Assembly (NCBI GenBank): GCA_030149685.1 | Contig: JASLGI010000016.1 | Coordinates: forward strand, 1-8,848 | Length of the DNA: 8,848 bases | Direction of reading: 5' to 3' | From: Bacillaceae bacterium | GTDB lineage: Bacteria; Bacillota; Bacilli; Bacillales_A; Planococcaceae | In this document: positions 7,068 to 8,848 of the stretch, piece by piece | Layout: each line of letters begins with the position of its first letter | Position numbering within the stretch: the first letter of the stretch is position 1 | The notes under the pieces: generated by a model | Seen by the model: only the letters and a program-made list of their open reading frames with translations | What the model was told of the DNA's origin: nothing | The model's database searches: none | Position numbers and translations under genes: made by a program

Positions 7068-7295
7068 ATGAAGATAAAACAAAATGAAATCATCGGTATT
7101 ATTGCAGTTACATTATTTTTCTTTATATTAGGCGGTCTCATCGTCACTCAACATTATTTTCATTCAAAAGAAATAGAAAGTTTAACATCAAAGTGTGAAG
7201 CTACTGGTGGTATACCAAACTTAGAAATAACGAATAAAATTACAAACCACTACATATTTCATTGCAATAAAGATATAGGTGAACAACAAGAATAA
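7068..7295 (+). CDS. Small single-pass membrane protein with two extracytoplasmic cysteines
   Basis: It has 75 residues. The ATG is well supported by AAAGGAG at 7054-7060, 7 bases upstream. After MKIKQNE comes a hydrophobic segment at about 8-27 (IIGIIAVTLFFFILGGLIVT), then a short outer part of about 48 residues with Cys43 (SKCEATGGIP) and Cys66 (YIFHCNK). The C-x2-3-GG-x-P then C arrangement is common in small Bacillales membrane proteins of unknown role, and the two Cys could form a disulfide outside the cell. There is no lipobox, so it is probably not a lipoprotein. No clear promoter was found in the 97 bases upstream. Confidence 0.75.
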   Translation: MKIKQNEIIGIIAVTLFFFILGGLIVTQHYFHSKEIESLTSKCEATGGIPNLEITNKITNHYIFHCNKDIGEQQE

Positions 7296-7308
7296 TAAGA
7301 CAGTAAAT

Positions 7309-7334
7309 GTTTAACATCTTCTTTACGTGGAAAA
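7309..7334 (+). promoter_or_regulatory. Candidate sigma-B (general stress) promoter for the yfkM-like gene
   Basis: GTTTAA (7309-7314) matches the sigma-B -35 exactly. GGAAAA (7329-7334), 14 bases downstream, matches GGGWAW at five of six positions. Initiation near 7341 would give a leader of only about 17 bases that starts just before the ribosome binding site. It fits the known general-stress role of the B. subtilis homologue. Confidence 0.45.
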
Positions 7335-7357
7335 CAAGACGTAAGGAGATGATGGAT

Positions 7358-7870
7358 ATGAAAAAAATTGCAGCAGTGATGACAGATTTATTTGAAGACG
7401 TTGAGTATACGTCACCGAAAAAAGCATATGAAAAAGCAGGTCATGAAGTAGTAACGATTGGTTTTGATAAAGGAAGCGACATTACAGGAAAACAAGGCAC
7501 AGTCATTACAACGGATGTAGGTATTGATGATGTTACACCTGATCAGTTTGATGCATTGTTTATTCCGGGTGGTTTCTCACCAGACCAACTACGAGCAGAT
7601 GAACGCTTTGTGCAATTTGCAAAAACGTTTATGGATGAGAAAAAACCCGTCTTTACAATTTGTCATGGTCCGCAGCTACTCATTACAGCAGAGACATTAG
7701 AAGGTCGTGACATTACAGGGTATACATCAATTTTAGTAGATTTAAAAAATGCTGGTGCGACAGTACACGATGAAGAAGTGTTCGTTTGTCAAAACCAACT
7801 CGTTTCTAGCCGTAATCCAGACGATTTACCGGCATTTGAGCGTGAATCATTAAAACTTTTAGAAAAATAA
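7358..7870 (+). CDS. yfkM: DJ-1/PfpI family protein, general stress protein 18-like
   Basis: This is a cytosolic DJ-1/PfpI domain protein of 170 residues, the family norm. It closely resembles B. subtilis YfkM (general stress protein 18). The nucleophile elbow TICHGPQLL holds Cys102 followed by His103, and the N-terminal acidic residue that contacts the Cys lies in FEDVEYTSP (12-20). IPGGFSPDQLRADERFV (69-85) and DITGYTSILVDLKNAGA (118-134) are hallmark segments of the PfpI/YhbO/YfkM group. The start ATG 7358 is chosen because AAGGAG at 7343-7348 is 9 bases away. ATGs at 7349 and 7352 are too close to it, and an in-frame ATG at 7307 lies upstream of the probable promoter. Protease, glyoxalase and deglycase roles have been proposed for relatives and are disputed, so the substrate is open. 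Expression is probably stress-induced. Confidence 0.92.
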   Translation: MKKIAAVMTDLFEDVEYTSPKKAYEKAGHEVVTIGFDKGSDITGKQGTVITTDVGIDDVTPDQFDALFIPGGFSPDQLRADERFVQFAKTFMDEKKPVFTICHGPQLLITAETLEGRDITGYTSILVDLKNAGATVHDEEVFVCQNQLVSSRNPDDLPAFERESLKLLEK

Positions 7871-7883
7871 AGCGAATAATAAG

Positions 7884-7929
7884 AAACGTCTGTAATCAAA
7901 GGTAATTCTTTGATTGCAGACGTTTTTTT
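7884..7929. terminator. Bidirectional terminator between convergent genes
   Basis: An 18-position stem with one wobble pairs the arms 7884-7901 and 7908-7925 around loop GTAATT, followed by T tract 7923-7929. The left arm starts with AAGAAA, so the reverse strand reads TTTCTTATTATT after the stem. It can therefore also stop the minus-strand R2-like transcript, whose stop codon lies 20 bases away at 7949. Confidence 0.93.
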
Positions 7930-7948
7930 CTTAAGTACTATTGAAATA

Positions 7949-8848
7949 TTATAAATCGTCAAACCCGTAAAAGTCGAATCCTGCATTTGCTGAAGAAGTG
8001 TCTTCTTCTTTTTGTGTATCGAGTTCGATATATTTTTCAATCCATGTGGCTGGGTTCGATGTTTCAGGATAAAGAGCATCGATCGTTAATCCTTTTAAAA
8101 TACGGTTCGCACGATAACGAATGTAACCTGCAACGTCTTCGTTTGCATGTAAGCTATTTTCACGACGTACTTCTTCTTCAATCATCGCTGTGATGTCTTC
8201 TTGTAAATCTTCAATTGAAAATTCACTTTCAGATAGAGCGACGCGGAAAAGAGCTGTTACGAATTTTAATTGTGTGAGACGATCGCGGTGAACTAAACCG
8301 ACGAGACGGCTCGTTGATGACATATCGCCAAAGTTTTTCTCTGTAACGTCGTAGAAATAAGCGAGCGTTGAATACATTTGTAATCCTTTCATCGCTGCTA
8401 AGTGTGCGAGGCTGAGTAAAATATTTTTTTCTGTCGGTTCATCGCGCAATGTATCATGCATTTTTTTTGCATCATCAAAGCGATCTGTTAATACGAGGTT
8501 ATCAGTTTTTAAAAGGTCACGTTGACGTTCTTTATCAGTCACTAAATGTGTAAGTGCATATGTGAGTGCATGACCGTGCTCCATTACTTGATCGTAAAAT
8601 GTTGCAAATACAGATGTGACAGATGGATCTGTTGCATAATCGGCAATTTCATTCGATAAATCGTTTTGAATTGGATTATGAATGGCAAGTAATGCAAGAT
8701 GCTCTAAAAATTCATCTTGTTCCATGAAAAGAGAAAATGAACTGACGTCTTTCCCCATATCTACTTCTGCTGCGATCCAAAAGTTTGCTCGAACTTCTTC
8801 TCGTAACTCGTAGAAATGAGGATGTTTAATATCGTTCCAGTTTAAAAT
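7949..8848 (-). CDS. Ribonucleotide reductase R2 (NrdB)-like small subunit with replaced metal ligands (5' end outside window)
   Basis: The frame is open to the window edge; 299 residues are visible, lacking probably 20-40 at the N-terminus. R2 framework features (fragment numbering) are ILNWNDIKHPHFYEL (1-15), ANFWIAAEVDMGKD (21-34, Trp24 matching E. coli Trp48), VHRDR (186-190, matching the ARDE motif), GYIRYRANRIL (241-251), NPATWIEKYI (265-274) and an acidic aromatic tail ending FDFYGFDDL. In canonical R2 a di-iron or di-manganese centre makes a tyrosyl radical for nucleotide reduction by R1. Here the expected ligands differ: helix-B Asp is Asn58, helix-E Glu is Lys154, helix-F Glu is Arg190, and helix-F His is Gln193. 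The helix-C E..H...Y motif is either E90/H93/Y97 or, in an ungapped fit, V88/H91/L95. The family is confident; a normal metal-based activity is doubtful. Upstream neighbours (a canonical nrdB, nrdA/E or nrdI) are outside the window. Confidence 0.85.
   Translation of the reverse strand: MLNWNDIKHPHFYELREEVRANFWIAAEVDMGKDVSSFSLFMEQDEFLEHLALLAIHNPIQNDLSNEIADYATDPSVTSVFATFYDQVMEHGHALTYALTHLVTDKERQRDLLKTDNLVLTDRFDDAKKMHDTLRDEPTEKNILLSLAHLAAMKGLQMYSTLAYFYDVTEKNFGDMSSTSRLVGLVHRDRLTQLKFVTALFRVALSESEFSIEDLQEDITAMIEEEVRRENSLHANEDVAGYIRYRANRILKGLTIDALYPETSNPATWIEKYIELDTQKEEDTSSANAGFDFYGFDDL

Noticed and set aside
7949..8848. Assignment as known class Ie (metal-free DOPA) R2 or as R2-like ligand-binding oxidase (R2lox)
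   Set aside because: Class Ie, as I recall, keeps the His ligands and carries VPK or QSK at three Glu sites, which does not match Lys154/Arg190/Gln193. R2lox keeps a full metal site, which is absent here.
7949..8848. Decayed pseudogene
   Set aside because: The frame is intact over 300 codons with framework, Trp/Asp landmarks and the C-terminal docking tail preserved, and a good terminator follows; selective loss of ligands is not random decay.
1..8848. tRNA, rRNA, CRISPR arrays, insertion sequences or phage genes
   Set aside because: No cloverleaf-like, spaced-repeat, transposase or integrase sequence was seen on either strand; the GGTGGTACCACG segment belongs to the T-box and not to a tRNA.

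Overview
The window looks like part of the chromosome of a low-GC Gram-positive bacterium (Bacillota, most likely Bacillales). The evidence is strong AGGAGG-type ribosome binding sites, a tRNA-responsive T-box leader, an odhA-odhB pair, a YfkM-type general stress protein, A/T-rich codon use and intrinsic terminators with long U tracts. No mobile element, CRISPR array, tRNA, rRNA or phage gene was seen. All genes but the last lie on the + strand.

Left part (1-2893): the 3' part of odhA (2-oxoglutarate dehydrogenase E1), then complete odhB (E2 succinyltransferase) and a strong terminator. This is the end of a TCA-cycle operon.

Middle (2916-4556): three small units. They are a RimJ/RimL-like GNAT acetyltransferase, a 65-residue conserved-looking small protein with its own likely promoter and terminator, and an RlmA-type 23S rRNA guanine-N1 methyltransferase with an N-terminal zinc site. 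The methyltransferase ribosome binding site follows the preceding terminator almost directly.

Right-middle (4534-6970): a well-formed methionine T-box leader (AUG specifier, UGGU bulge, mutually exclusive antiterminator and terminator) controls a methionyl-tRNA synthetase of 546 residues. The enzyme is of the 'AWPYANG' type (MetRS2-like) and lacks the C-terminal tRNA-binding domain. A one-base overlap (TAATG) couples it to an unrecognised membrane-anchored protein of 164 residues.

Right part (7068-8848): a 75-residue single-pass membrane protein, then a DJ-1/PfpI family stress protein (YfkM-like) with a candidate sigma-B promoter. A shared bidirectional terminator follows. Converging from the minus strand is the 3' part of a ribonucleotide reductase R2-like gene.

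The most unusual item is this last gene. It keeps the R2 framework, including the helix-A Trp, the RD motif, the NPxxWI segment and an acidic aromatic C-terminal tail. However, most positions that should bind the di-metal centre carry non-ligands (Asn, Lys, Arg, Gln). It does not match the class Ie metal-free pattern as I remember it. It could be a new metal-free variant or an Rnr4-like non-catalytic partner subunit.
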